Source: Bacillota bacterium
GTDB lineage: Bacteria; Bacillota; Clostridia; Tissierellales; Peptoniphilaceae
Assembly: GCA_023443025.1 (NCBI GenBank)
Contig: JAEZWM010000076.1
Coordinates: 1-5,016 of the forward strand
DNA length: 5,016 nucleotides
Direction of reading: 5' to 3'
Shown here: positions 4,960 through 5,016 of the stretch, piece after piece
How the letters are laid out: each line of letters opens with the position of its first letter
Position numbering within the stretch: position 1 is the stretch's first letter
Made by a program: the position numbers and the translations under genes
Notes under the pieces: generated by a model
Told to the model about the DNA's origin: nothing
The model's input: the letters and a program-made list of their open reading frames with translations, nothing else
Database searches by the model: none

Positions 4960-5016
4960 ATAAATAAAGAAGACATAGCGACCAATTTCCTTTATAATTT
5001 AATCACCACAAAAAAA

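Larger units (their letters stand above)
4656..5016. other. Intergenic region upstream of the zinc operon, no convincing gene
   Basis: This 360-nt AT-rich stretch has stops in all frames and only tiny open frames without good ribosome sites: 24 codons on the minus strand at 4976-4902 and 28 codons on the plus strand at 4847-4933. It contains a plus-strand terminator-like hairpin (4914-4959) and an isolated ATTAG-N6-CTAAC site (4827-4842) resembling the operator half-sites at the zinc promoter. A possible weak plus-strand promoter, TTGCAT-17 bp-TATGTA (4684-4712), would make a short RNA ending at that terminator, but support is thin. Confidence 0.5.

Overview
The window is AT-rich (by eye about one third G+C) and holds a four-gene zinc-uptake operon on the minus strand, followed by the first 49 codons of another minus-strand gene. 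Two extracytoplasmic proteins start with typical Gram-positive lipoprotein signals (…TG|C lipobox). Together with strong AGGAGG-type ribosome sites on some genes and the base composition, this points to a low-G+C Bacillota (Firmicutes), perhaps an anaerobic Clostridia/Tissierellia-type organism. No rRNA or other marker fixes the lineage, so that last step is inference.

Layout, in the direction of transcription (right to left). 5016-4656: no convincing gene; an intrinsic-terminator-like hairpin that would act on the plus strand, and a distal copy of the operator motif. 4655-4463: control region with a near-consensus promoter, an array of four alternating GTTAG/CTAAC half-sites at the start site, and a roughly 160-nt leader containing a perfect 13-bp long-range inverted repeat. 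4462-3236: lipoprotein with two ZinT domains joined by ten His-Asp repeats. 3227-1929: ZnuA/AdcA-type zinc-binding lipoprotein with a large insertion in its middle. 1921-1244: ZnuC/AdcC ATPase. 1257-448: ZnuB/AdcB permease. 447-148: AT-rich intergenic region with several hairpins. 147-1: start of a small membrane-anchored protein of unknown function.

The four genes are 8 nt apart, 7 nt apart, and overlapping by 14 nt, so they are almost certainly one transcript. The likely division of work is that the double ZinT protein binds zinc outside the membrane and hands it to the ZnuA-like lipoprotein, which delivers it to the ZnuB channel powered by ZnuC. In streptococcal AdcA the ZinT domain is fused to the C-terminus of ZnuA. 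Here it is a separate, duplicated protein encoded first in the operon.

The known part is the transporter. The parts worth a second look are the protein architectures (tandem ZinT with a His-Asp linker; about 140 extra residues inside ZnuA), the helically phased operator, the structured leader with two copies of a sequence complementary to the first ribosome-binding site, and the tandem hairpins just before the left-hand gene. No mobile element, CRISPR array, tRNA or rRNA was seen.
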